Below are positions 1 to 10,538 of a DNA stretch of 64,000 nt, piece by piece (positions within the stretch are counted from its first letter, which is position 1; every line of letters begins with the position of its first letter). Origin of the DNA: Begonia masoniana (Eukaryota; Streptophyta; Magnoliopsida; Cucurbitales; Begoniaceae); contig CM039510.1 in assembly GCA_022432975.1 (NCBI GenBank), positions 15,332,381 through 15,396,380 on the forward strand, given 5' to 3'. Both the position numbers and the translations under genes were made by a program. The notes under the pieces are model-generated. The model was not told the origin of the DNA. It made no database searches and saw only the letters and a program-made list of their open reading frames with translations.

Positions 1-1511
1 CATTCGTGACTTGCCCCGTAGTAACATTCGTGACTTGCCCCGTAGTAACATTCGTGACTTGCCCCGTAGTAACATTCGTGACTTGCCCCGTAGTAACATT
101 CGTGACTTGCCCCGTAGTAACATTCGTGACTTGCCCCGTAGTAACATTCGTGACTTGCCCCGTAGTAACATTCGTGACTTGCCCCGTAGTAACATTCGTG
201 ACTTGCCCCGTAGTAACATTCGTGACTTGCCCCGTAGTAACATTCGTGACTTGCCCCGTAGTAACATTCGTGACTTGCCCCGTAGTAACATTCGTGACTT
301 GCCCCGTAGTAACATTCGTGACTTGCCCCGTAGTAACATTCGTGACTTGCCCCGTAGTAACATTCGTGACTTGCCCCGTAGTAACATTCGTGACTTGCCC
401 CGTAGTAACATTCGTGACTTGCCCCGTAGTAACATTCGTGACTTGCCCCGTAGTAACATTCGTGACTTGCCCCGTAGTAACATTCGTGACTTGCCCCGTA
501 GTAACATTCGTGACTTGCCCCGTAGTAACATTCGTGACTTGCCCCGTAGTAACATTCGTGACTTGCCCCGTAGTAACATTCGTGACTTGCCCCGTAGTAA
601 CATTCGTGACTTGCCCCGTAGTAACATTCGTGACTTGCCCCGTAGTAACATTCGTGACTTGCCCCGTAGTAACATTCGTGACTTGCCCCGTAGTAACATT
701 CGTGACTTGCCCCGTAGTAACATTCGTGACTTGCCCCGTAGTAACATTCGTGACTTGCCCCGTAGTAACATTCGTGACTTGCCCCGTAGTAACATTCGTG
801 ACTTGCCCCGTAGTAACATTCGTGACTTGCCCCGTAGTAACATTCGTGACTTGCCCCGTAGTAACATTCGTGACTTGCCCCGTAGTAACATTCGTGACTT
901 GCCCCGTAGTAACATTCGTGACTTGCCCCGTAGTAACATTCGTGACTTGCCCCGTAGTAACATTCGTGACTTGCCCCGTAGTAACATTCGTGACTTGCCC
1001 CGTAGTAACATTCGTGACTTGCCCCGTAGTAACATTCGTGACTTGCCCCGTAGTAACATTCGTGACTTGCCCCGTAGTAACATTCGTGACTTGCCCCGTA
1101 GTAACATTCGTGACTTGCCCCGTAGTAACATTCGTGACTTGCCCCGTAGTAACATTCGTGACTTGCCCCGTAGTAACATTCGTGACTTGCCCCGTAGTAA
1201 CATTCGTGACTTGCCCCGTAGTAACATTCGTGACTTGCCCCGTAGTAACATTCGTGACTTGCCCCGTAGTAACATTCGTGACTTGCCCCGTAGTAACATT
1301 CGTGACTTGCCCCGTAGTAACATTCGTGACTTGCCCCGTAGTAACATTCGTGACTTGCCCCGTAGTAACATTCGTGACTTGCCCCGTAGTAACATTCGTG
1401 ACTTGCCCCGTAGTAACATTCGTGACTTGCCCCGTAGTAACATTCGTGACTTGCCCCGTAGTAACATTCGTGACTTGCCCCGTAGTAACATTCGTGACTT
1501 GCCCCGTAGTA
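1..1511. repeat. 24-bp tandem array, about 63 copies
   Basis: The unit begins CATTCGTGACTTGCCC and is 24 bp long. It repeats about 63 times with no difference that I can see, and the array starts beyond the window edge. Because 24 is a multiple of 3, several frames stay open across it; these are not genes. It lies upstream (plus coordinates) of the P1 hairpin and donor at 1568-1604, so it is inside the LTR intron-like module. Confidence 0.97.
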
Positions 1512-1567
1512 CCAACCCTATTCCACCTTTTCATCACATCAAACATCATCAACATTGTACGACGTAG

Positions 1568-1604
1568 GGCCTTAGTGGCCGGAAAGCCTAACGCTCACTT
1601 ACCT
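1568..1604 (-). promoter_or_regulatory. LTR intron-like module, 5' end only
   Basis: On the minus strand the donor reads CCAG|GTAAGT (GTAAGT at 1597-1602). It is followed by hairpin P1 at 1568-1580, with GGCC arms around a 5-nt loop, and then CCTACG at 1562-1568. The acceptor end is left of the window. The layout matches the complete modules at 18296-18870 and 61950-62544. Confidence 0.6.
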
Positions 1605-2458
1605 GGCGTCCTAAATATGCCGAGCACCGTCCTTTGAGCTTGGGTTACCGAGAGCATTTAACAACACATCATTAATATCGACTTTCAAACATCAAATCTA
1701 AACAATCGACTTCTCGAGCTAGGACAAACTCTTCCAAAAACTCTAATTCATTTCTTCTAGGCATTTCATCGAGCACGTGGTGCTCACTAACTTCAAAACT
1801 CCATTAATACTTTACAAATCATTTTCAACAACCTAAACTTAACATTAAACCTCAACCAACATCATCAATCTACTCCAACAACCCCAATAATTACTAATAC
1901 GTCTTTAATGAGTAATAATTAAACAACCCTAACGATTTCTAACAAAAACCCTAAGTTTCTCCACAAACCCTAACTAAAAATAGCTTCAAAAACGAACAAT
2001 ATCTTGACTAAAACGTAGAGCTTACCCTAAGAGTCGATTTGGGGAAGAAACTAGAGGAGAAACTCGTCGAAAACAGAGGAGTCGTCGGCGTTTGAAGGAA
2101 TGGCGATGGAGAAGGAGAAAATCGCGAGGGAGAGGGAGAGTATTCGTGAGGGAGAAGGAAAGTGAGGGAAAAGAGAGAGAAAACTCTTTTTAACTAAAAT
2201 CTTTGATTTTCTAAATTACTATTTTACCCTCACATAACTTCTTAACTTAAATAACTATTTGTCTATCGGTTTAACTTCTCCAAATTTCCTTATTTCTCCA
2301 AATATTTCTATTTATTCTTAGGGCTCTAACGAAACTCCCCGTTGGCCAATTGGACTTAATTTATATATTTCTACGAATTATTGCTCTATAATGCTTAAAT
2401 ACTTAATATTCGAAACTTAAAGCTCGGAATCCTTAAAACGAAATTTCCGGGTGTTACA

Positions 2459-2792
2459 TTCAGGGCATGACTTGGGAGGAGTTTAAAGAATTATTTTATG
2501 ACAAATATTACAACCGAACAGTCCAAGCTACCAAGAGAATGGAATTCTTACAGCTGAAGCAGACCGGATCTGTGGGAAAGTACATCCAACAGTTTGAGTT
2601 TTTGTCCCGGTTTGCCAGCCACCTAGTTAGTCGGGAAGAAGATAAGATATTTCAGTTCGTGCAGGGCCTGAAACCGGAAATTTATATGTTGGTAAAAATT
2701 TTCGGGATCGATGGAATATCGTTCACTAGAGTGGTGGCTAAAGCATTAGTGGTGGAAGAGGCCACTGATAAGTGTATTAAACCAGCAGAAGT
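2459..2792 (+). pseudogene. gag: Ty3/gypsy gag fragment (capsid region), split by insertion
   Basis: The frame from 2467 encodes a retrotransposon gag core. It has MTWEEFKELFYDKYY, then a QLKQTGSVGKY block and an FEFLSRFA block, typical of Tekay/Del-like gag. Gag forms the cytoplasmic virus-like particle. The N-terminus is missing because a W LTR abuts at 2458, so the ATG at 2467 is internal. The frame is cut at 2792 by the insertion stack. The same frame resumes at 21298 after the duplicated GAAGT, so both pieces belong to one gag. Confidence 0.88.
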
Positions 2793-3268
2793 TGTAACGA
2801 CCCCCACCCGGTCAGGGCCGTCACGGCCTAACCATAACTTACTTCTAACTTAGCCTCCTTAATTTTGACATACAAATATTTTCTTCTCTTTTTTTTTTTT
2901 AACAAACACTTCCCTTAACACTTTAAATAAACTAAAACCAAATAAACAAAATCAATAACATACAGGGGGCAAAAAGCGTCAACTGCCAGCCAAAGGAGGG
3001 GCGACTGATGGCCCCTCCTTACTGGCGATCTGTCGCCAAAAAAAAAAAAAGAAAACAAACTAGGGGCGATCGATCGCCCAATTTGGGGCGATCGTTCGCC
3101 CCGTATCATCGCCCAGGCGATCGCCTAACGCCCAGCGATCGCCTAATGCCCAGCACGCACGCACGCACGGCATGCGACCGAGGCGATCGTTCGCCACGAG
3201 TGGCGAACGATCGCCACCTCCTCTGGAATTGGCAACCAAATTCCAGAGGGGGTGGCGAACAATCGCCA
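2793..3268 (-). mobile_element. Family W 3' LTR, terminal part
   Basis: On the minus strand this is the 3' end of the W LTR whose remainder is 17641-19837. The two pieces are separated by the LARD, flanked by CGCCA at 3264-3268 and 17636-17640. It starts in plus coordinates with TGTAACGACCCCC and contains an A-rich tract and a dense palindrome cluster. No coding capacity is seen. Total LTR length without the insertion is about 2.7 kb. Confidence 0.85.
3000..3268. repeat. GCGATCG palindrome cluster in W LTR
   Basis: Repeated near-palindromes of the form GGCGATCGATCGCC, GGCGATCGTTCGCC and AGGCGATCGCCT are separated by short spacers. There is also an inverted pair CCTCTGGAATT / AATTCCAGAGG near 3220-3248. 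The cluster continues across the LARD insertion at 17641-17660. Similar clusters lie in other LTRs at 38273-38580 and 49950-50160. Confidence 0.85.
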
Positions 3269-4367
3269 TGATAGGTTCCAGGCCTGCAATGGGGTTAGAA
3301 ATGCACATGCGGAAGATAGCAAAATGAGACAATGATCGGTGCTCAAAGGAACACCCCAAAACAGAACAGAAAATCGATAAATAGGGCAATAAGAAATTGA
3401 AAATGGCGAGAGGGGGAGAAGAGTGATACCGAGCTTCCAAGAAGTGGGTGCTGTGCAGAATGGTGCGGAAATGATGGAGGAGTGGATTGAAGACCCCAAA
3501 CCGACCCAGAAACGATTCAGCGTTTTGGGTGACAGAAATCCGTCGTTGCCAGCGAAGGATTCTCGGCGGAGGGCACTATGGCATTCGCCCCTTTTCTTCA
3601 TTGCTTCCATTGCCTGGAAGAGGAAGAAAGGGACTAAGATCACCCCCTAGCAACCACGAGCTTGGGATGAAATCGGGGGCTTCATCCAGGCGCTGTGCGC
3701 CGATGAAGCACCGAGAGAAAATCTCTCTGTCGCTCGCGGAGAGCGTTCCAAACAAGAAGAAAACTCCTTTGCAATTCCAAAAATTCGTAATATAAGCTAA
3801 ACGATTTACAGGGCGGGAGGGAAGGTTAAATACAAGAGGAGAGAAGAAGAATCGGGAAGAGAGGAGGAAGAACTGAAGGGATAGCTCAGCGTTTCTTCCC
3901 GTTAATAGCCGTTGAAGCCTCTGCTGCTTGTGGTCCGGTTCACTGGGCAGCGAGTTTCTAAGGGGCCGGTTCACTTCTTTTCTTCTTGGTCCAGCTTTGA
4001 CTTGCCTTGGTTCAGCTTTGTTCCTCCTTGGTTCAATCCAATTCAGCCCTTTGTTCTTTTCGGTTCAGCCGGTTCTCTCTTGGTTCACCATCCTTTGAAG
4101 ACTATTACAAAATATACATTCTAAAAAGGCTAAAGTTTGCCAATTAATGAGTTTTAAACAAAAATTAAAGTATTTTAAATTACAAATAAAATAAAACGAA
4201 AGCTTGGTTACAAAAGTTGAATTTAAGGAAAACAAATTCCTTCTTCATTCCAAGCTTCGGAAAGCCAACTTACCTACATAATTCCACAAGTCCATTAGAT
4301 AGATAAAATAAATAAATAAATACATACCTTGACTTGTTCTCGATGGATCGAGACCGTGGGCATATCA
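3269..4367 (-). repeat. LARD 3' LTR (1099 bp)
   Basis: This is nearly identical to 16537-17635. In minus orientation it begins TGATATGCCCACGG and ends CCTATCA. The open frames of 70-130 aa on both strands recur in both LTRs and match no retrotransposon domain, so I treat them as chance. Confidence 0.95.
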
Positions 4368-7300
4368 TCCCCTCCCGGTTCTTGAGGATTTGACCTCAAA
4401 TCCAACAGTTGAATATCATGGAGGATGGTACAACACTTAGGATAAAATTTCTACTAAAAATATTTAAGCACATTCCACAGTAGGCACAAAACATAGTTAT
4501 CCTAAAGTTTAAAAATCATTTCACTATCCACAGTGGTCTCACTAATTTCAAAAATTTGAAATGTTCATGTAAACAATTTAAAAGCAAACATACATGATAA
4601 TGACATAAGATTCAAGCAAGCATAAATGAACAATTTCATTTTCTAGCTAAGCTAACAAGTCAATAGTGAACCATAAATATGAAAATTACCATTTTATAAA
4701 CAACACTTGGTTCACTCAAATTTTAAATCCATCAAAAGAATAAGATTTTAATATCAAGTTTAGCATAAGTTCAACTTAAATCCAAAATTCAAGAAAACAA
4801 TTCTCTTTTAACAATAGAGTTAGGATTTATCATTTCAAAAACAAGAGGCAACAACAATTTGATCACAAAATTACTCTTTAGTTCTTTCAACAAATTAAAT
4901 CAAGCTTAGACAAGAAGAATTAAACATGATATCCAATTATAGCAAGAACATGCAAGAAGTTGATCTATAACATATAGTTCATCCAATCAACCTACTATTC
5001 AACTAATTTCAAAAGAAATTCAAGTAAGGTTTCATGGGTACATACCTTGTTGCCAAAAATCTATCCAACTCCTTGGTTCATCCATAGCTAATGCTCAAAA
5101 TTGGAGTAGAAAGCTAAACAATCCTCAAAAGATAAAACAATATGCATATATTTTGATTTTACATTTACCTTGGCCAACAACAATTAAACTAATTGACCAA
5201 GCACTAGACTTTAAAGTGAGACTCTAAATTTTAATTCCTAAACAAAGACAAACAAACAACACAAGCAACTAAGTCACAAGACTCAACCTAAAAGTCCTAA
5301 ACATTTAATCAAACAGCACAACAAATCAAGCAAGTTAATCAAAGAAAATAGACTTGCAACTAATATCAATGATAAGCTATTGGGTCTAGGCAACCCTCTA
5401 GAACTTTTGTGGAAATCGTCACACTATCCCACACCCTTTAAAGGCGACTGCCTCACACGGCGATCTGTCGGGCCCAATGGCCAGCGGTAAACCTCGGACA
5501 ATACCAACGGCCCACAGAGGAAAGCTCTTGGCCACAAACACAGATCACTCGACGTACAAGTGAATCCTAAGTGACTAACAAGATAATATATGACATGCTC
5601 TTGTTAAAAGGTCGGACCTCAAGTTAACACAGTCCTAAACAAAACAAAAAAAAAAAAAAAATAGAACATGCTTTTCAAGAATATCATTATGAAAATTAAT
5701 CCAATACGGGCCATGGTTAGTTCATGCTAGCTATCCAGTAACATGAGGTTAATATGGCAAAATTATATCAGATAATTATCGTAGCAATGTACTTTTACGA
5801 ATAGCAAGCTCAAACACAAACAAATCATAAACAAAAAGAACATGTTTTCAAGAAAACATTATGAGAATTAAACAGATACGGGCCATGGTTAATTCATGCT
5901 AGCTAATCAGTAACATGAGGTTAATATGGCAAAATTATATCAGATAATTATCGTAGCAATGTACTGTCAGGAATAGCAAGTTCAATCATATACAAACACA
6001 AAACACAAGTTGCTCTCGGTCAACAGTTCCGAAGAGTCTCCCAATAGTCCTAAACTAAAAGGGCAGGAAAGTACCTTTTAAACAAAGCATTTAACAGCTC
6101 CAAAATTGCCAATTAAGGAGGTCTCTTGCCTTGGGAGGTGGGTACAAAAACTGCACAACAACAGTTACGAAAAACGCACACAAACAAAGACTAAGATATG
6201 CAAAAACAGCAATCTAGAATTAAACAAAATGCATGGTTCAATTACTAAACCTCTTAGCAATTTGAATACCAAATGAAATACCTAAACGTGCTTCTAAACA
6301 GATAGAAAAAGAACAATAAAAACAGCAAGAAGACAGCAGAGAAAATTTTTTTAAACATAAACAAACACAGCCTAGAAACTAAGACAAACATTCAAGAAAA
6401 GAAAAACAAAACTCAATAAATGTTCAAGACATTTTCAAGCTTCTCGGTTTTGTGCAAACAGAAAATTCACTTGCTTTAAACACCAAATCAGCAAATTAAA
6501 CGCAACAACCAGGATGATAAATCTTTAAGCTCAAGTCTTAACATGATAATAAGTGTGCTGGAACAGTATTTAAGCAATGTAGTAGCACACAAGCAATAAC
6601 AGAACAGCAAGCTAAAATAATGAGCAAACAAACACTTCCAAACTTGTAACAATGATTACCGATTTGAGATAAGGGTTGCAATTATGTAAACCAACAAGAA
6701 CAGCAAGTTGATCAAAAGAATATGAAGCTAAACTTTCATGCTTAAGAGCTTAACATGCTAAATTTTCATGCTGGAACAAGGGTGGAATAGCAACCAAACA
6801 CAACAGAATCAGAAATAGAAAACAACATAGCTTCTTCCAAGTGAGCAACAAAATGGACAACTAATTTAGGAAATAAGCTGCAGCCATGAAGAAGATGACA
6901 ATTGTATGTTATACTTCCATGCTCAGATGTTTAACAACTCAAATAACATGCTGGAAGTGATTTCAAGTCAAGAAAACAGATCATGCCATCAACAAACAGC
7001 AACTACACAGGAAATTTATAGAGCAGATTTCTTGACAAGCAACACACCCGGTTTTGAGTAAAAGTTTGCAGCTATATAAACTTGAATGAAAATGCAATCC
7101 CAGATAATTTTTAACACACAAGGGAAGCTGCAAACAAAACCGTAAGCAGAAACCAGACAACAAAAAGACACAGAACATAACTGAAACAAAAACAAGCTAA
7201 AGACTAGCCAAAAACAAAACAAAAACCATGCGATTAATCACCTAAACATGTGACACTATAAACAGAACACAAGCTGGGACTTAACAGGAGACAAATCTGA

Positions 7301-7871
7301 GCAGCTAAACAGGAAACAGCAAGAAAATAGATCAGCAACTCTTGCTGCAGAACTCGACAGAAAAAGTAACAGAAAATCACAAAAACATGTTGACATTTGA
7401 CACTAATCAGAACAAACAGAAAACATGACTTGAAAGAGGTTTACTGTGGGTGCAACATTGGTGAATATGGAACACTTAAATAGAAACAAGAAATCAACGA
7501 CAATAAACAGAATAAGAATGATGCAGAATAATTTCAACAAACAGTGAGCACAAATCCAACAAAACAGAATAGCAACACAACTCATGCTAAAACATTCTAA
7601 ACAATTTAAACAGAACACTAGACAAGTTAAAACATTCACAAAAAGTAAAAACATGCTGACAGAACTTAAACAATTCCAGCAAACAGAAAATAAAACAGAC
7701 AATAGAAACAATAAACAACATGCTTTCAATCTAGCATCCTAAGTCCTGCAAAACAGAAATTAGACATGCCTCAAATGATTAATCATGTTACAGGACACAA
7801 GAGACACAAACAGGGGCTGGAAAACAGACCCGAAATGCAAACCAAAAGAGCACTTAGGCTTTGATACCACT
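4368..7871 (-). other. Non-coding interior of LARD element
   Basis: This is an AT-rich interior of 3.5 kb. The polypurine tract lies at the left end (4368-4380) and the PBS at the right (7857-7869, complementary to an initiator-Met-type tRNA end). No gag, protease, RT or integrase motif appears on either strand; the few frames of 60-108 aa are low complexity. A 148-bp segment is duplicated within it (5664-5985). Such an interior could carry packaging signals, but none can be identified here. Confidence 0.85.
5664..5985. repeat. Direct duplication inside LARD interior
   Basis: Copies at 5664-5812 and 5838-5985 are offset by 174 bp. Both contain GAACATG, ACGGGCCATGGTTA and a long shared run around GTAACATGAGGTTAATATGG. 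They differ at scattered positions, so the duplication is old relative to the LTR arrays. Confidence 0.9.
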
Positions 7872-8274
7872 TGTGTAATATCCGGTTTGTACGGACCTTT
7901 GATTATATTATTATTATATTATTAGTGGCATTTTTGGTAAATATATCAAATCAGGTCCGTTTCACAAAAAGAAAGCGTCATTACGATTCTAACAAATAAT
8001 AAGAATTTTAAGGAATTTACGGGAATTTTCAGGGGTCAAACGCTATATTTCGAGTAAATACACTTTTCGTAGCGTAAAAGACGTTCTCGTAAAAATAGGA
8101 AACGAGGTCCGAATCGCGAACGGACAGTCTTAATAGAGCCCTGGTAATGAATGGGAATCATTGGCAAGATATGGAGTTTTCGAGAATCCGAATCGTTGGA
8201 CGATTAACGAAACGAACGACGAAATCAATATAAAAATCAAAGAAGGGCAAAACGGTAATTTGTAAAATCAATTT

Positions 8275-8280
8275 TATAAA
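8275..8280 (+). promoter_or_regulatory. Candidate TATA box, T 5' LTR
   Basis: TATAAA is followed 10-60 bp downstream by pyrimidine-rich DNA (TTCTCTCTTTC...), the usual context of a plant pol II start. The matching box in the 3' LTR is at 14443-14448. The start site itself is inferred, not seen. Confidence 0.55.
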
Positions 8281-8858
8281 ACATCACAAAACATTTCTTT
8301 TTCCTCACTTCTCTCTTTCTTTTTCTTCTTCTCTCTGGATCACACGAACAGAGAAGGGTTTCTTCTCTCGGCCGATCGACGCCATCTTCAATCCGAGCTC
8401 CGTCCGACCTCCGTTCCTCCTCCGTCCTTCACGGTTTCTCCTCCTCTCGCTACCCTCGGTATGTAGCCCCAATCTCTGAGCGTTTATTTCGAGTTTTCGG
8501 TTCGATTTAGGGTTAGGGTTACAATTAGGGTTTCGACGAAAAACGCGATTTAGGGCTCGTAATTAATAGGTTAGCCATGATTAAGCATGTATCGAACGTA
8601 TTGGACGTTATTGGACGAAGATAAACCAATTTGTGAAAAAGTATAAATTATAGAATTTTCGGGTTTTTGGAAATAACTCGTAATATGGATTTCCAGATTT
8701 ATCAAGCGTTATGTCGTTGTTTAAAAGCTTCGATTTGTTAGATTAAGGACTTTATTAGTTTGGACATTTAATCGTTTAAATTGGTTTAAACGACAAATAT
8801 CGTGTTTTGTCTCAGACACGACTCCTGTGGACGAAGTTTGAGATCCAGCGCGCTCAAG

Positions 8859-9450
8859 GTAAGTTCTCGTGACTTGCTTGACCGAAAGGTCTACACCATA
8901 CTTCGTCGTCGTATCAAGGATCCTTGAGGGTTCCTTGTTTTACGTTGTTTAGGTTGGGTAGTTAGGTTAGTTGTTTATAGGTTATGTTATATTGTCTGCT
9001 GATATGAACTGTTTGTTTACTTTCTGCCGATATGAACTGTTCATGCATCACGGTTTTCGAAAGTCATGAAAATGAATTTCTACACGTGTTTTTAAGAAAA
9101 GGAACGTATATCTGAAATGAAATCTGTAACGAAATCTGAATGAATAAACGTAATCTGTCTGTTTCTGGTCACGCGGGATGGGGCTCAGGCACGGCTGTGC
9201 GTGTTGCAAGCGTGTACCCCCCTCTCTAGGTGGAAAGGGTAGTCCGACCGCTGGATGGGCCCTCTCCGCTTAGTGGGTAGAGGTTTCGGTGACAATTCTG
9301 TCTGTCTGTGACGTAATGAATCTGTAATCTGTAATTCTGTATCTGTAATCTGAATCTGAGCATGATTTCTGAATGGCATACGCACGCATGCATCTGCATT
9401 TACGTAGCTTACTGAGATTTCAATATCTCATATGTGTCTGTATGGTGTAG
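8859..9450 (+). promoter_or_regulatory. LTR intron-like module (T 5' LTR)
   Basis: The donor is AAG|GTAAGT at 8859. P1 is GACC-GAAA-GGTC (8880-8891), a GNRA-loop hairpin. P2 pairs CTACACCATAC (8891-8901) with GTATGGTGTAG (9440-9450), 11 of 11 bp, and the second arm ends exactly at the AG of the acceptor TGTAG|GTGAC. P3 is TGAGAT/ATCTCA at 9413-9430. The interval between the P2 5' arm and P3 carries no array in this copy. Confidence 0.65.
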
Positions 9451-10056
9451 GTGACGTTCTAGGTTACGTTGACCCAGGTGAGGATGATATTCCTCCTCCT
9501 GATGTAGGAGCAGCTGATGGATGATGCTCGTGGGAGTGCGCTGAGTAGTCAAGGCGCGATACGACCCGTGGGGATGTATGTATGGACTCTGGGGTTATTT
9601 TGGGATGTGTGATCTGATAACTGTATAGAATATTTAGATTGTTTGGATCTGGATAGGGATTAGATAACGTTTTGATAATTGTATGTAAAACGTTTTGGTT
9701 TAAACTGTTTGATGAACGTTATAAAATGTTTTGGTTTAGAACCGCTATTTAAACGTTATAGAAATTCTGGAACTGTTTGGTTGTTTAAATTAAGTGTTAT
9801 GAATTGTTTGTGGGTTGTTACGGATAGCTCGGTTTTTAGAGCTATCCACGCAGTCGGATTTCGCAAAGCCTGACTCGAGTCGATTGAACTTAGAATACGT
9901 TTTAGTTTAATTGATTTGATTTAGGTGGTAAATTATGGTAATTGTTGGCGTGAAGAAGTGTAAGTTTTGCTCTCTGGAAATCGGATTCCAGAGAGCAAAT
10001 CGTTGAAGTATAAGCATGAAAGAATGGTGAAGTGCGTTGAAGTGCTGGAGTGTTTG

Positions 10057-10125
10057 AAGGAGGATCGCTGCATAGCATGCAGCGATCGATTTCTGCTGAA
10101 AAGCAGAAATCGATCGCTGCCTCCT
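10057..10125. repeat. Long hairpin in T LTR
   Basis: The arms AGGATCGCTGC / GCAGCGATC and CGATTTCTGC / GCAGAAATCG make a near-continuous foldback around GCTGAAAAGC. It is identical in the 3' LTR (about 16214-16282). It corresponds in position to the GCGATCGC palindrome clusters of other LTRs. Confidence 0.85.
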
Positions 10126-10380
10126 TTTGGCAGCCCCATTTCCGATTCTACCCCTCCTTTAGTTTTTATTAAATATTTAAATGTTTTAAGTTTTATTTAT
10201 TAATAGTTTTAGTTTATATTTGAAACGATTTACCAAACGAACTTCGATTTCGATTCCGGTTTCGGTTTCGATTTCAATTCCGCTTTAACGTTAGGTTTTA
10301 AAGTTTTATTTTAAAAATGTAAAATAGAAATGAAAAATTTATACGGGTAAATGGGTACGGTATTAGGGGTGTTACATTTA

Positions 10381-10392
10381 TGGTATCAGAGC
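10381..10392 (+). other. Primer binding site of T element
   Basis: TGGTATCAGAGC starts 5 bases after the 5' LTR. It is complementary to the 3' end of plant initiator-Met tRNA, the usual primer of gypsy and copia elements in plants. Confidence 0.9.
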
Positions 10393-10538
10393 CCCCGGGT
10401 TTTAAAATCGATTCTGTAGACTACTCGACTGCACAGCCACTACGCGGACATCCTTCATCAACTGTAAGTCTGTTTATAGCTTTATTTGATTTTGTTTCTT
10501 AGGATTATCTGTTTAATTTGTTTTAGGCTTTATACATT

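Larger units (their letters stand above)
1..2458 (-). mobile_element. Family W gypsy LTR, partial (runs off left edge)
   Basis: On the minus strand the LTR starts at 2458 with TGTAACACCCGG and runs left out of the window. It resembles the W LTR at 17641-19837: both have the pyrimidine-rich 5' third, a CAGGTAAGT donor and a CCTACG/CCTACA segment after a GGCC hairpin. The part from 1512 to 2458 has no credible ORF. The remainder is a tandem array lying inside the intron-like module. The LTR abuts a gag fragment at 2459. Its other end and target duplication are outside the window. Confidence 0.75.
7874..10376 (+). repeat. T element 5' LTR (2503 bp)
   Basis: It begins TGTAATATCCGG and ends GGGGTGTTACA. 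In order it shows TATAAA at 8275-8280, a pyrimidine-rich leader, an intron-like module at 8859-9450, a hairpin of GCAGCGATCGATTTCTGC type at 10057-10125, and the LTR end. The 60-80 aa frames inside recur in the 3' LTR and are not genes. Confidence 0.95.

Noticed and set aside
6..1637. Open frames of over 500 aa in the 24-bp array
   Set aside because: They come only from a repeat length divisible by 3; two overlapping frames are equally open and there is no gene signal.
3060..4124. Several 70-166 aa frames in the LARD LTR (also at 16468-17392)
   Set aside because: They lie on both strands of an LTR, recur with the LTR copy, and carry no domain or codon signal.
7403..7729. A 108-aa Leu/Cys-rich minus-strand frame suggesting a membrane protein
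   Set aside because: It is low-complexity, lies in the AT-rich LARD interior, and has no conserved context; hydrophobic residues follow from T-rich codons.
8505..8535. Telomere-like TTAGGG/TTTAGGG run
   Set aside because: There are only two or three degenerate units in the T LTR, repeated at the same place in the 3' LTR. It is not an interstitial telomere.
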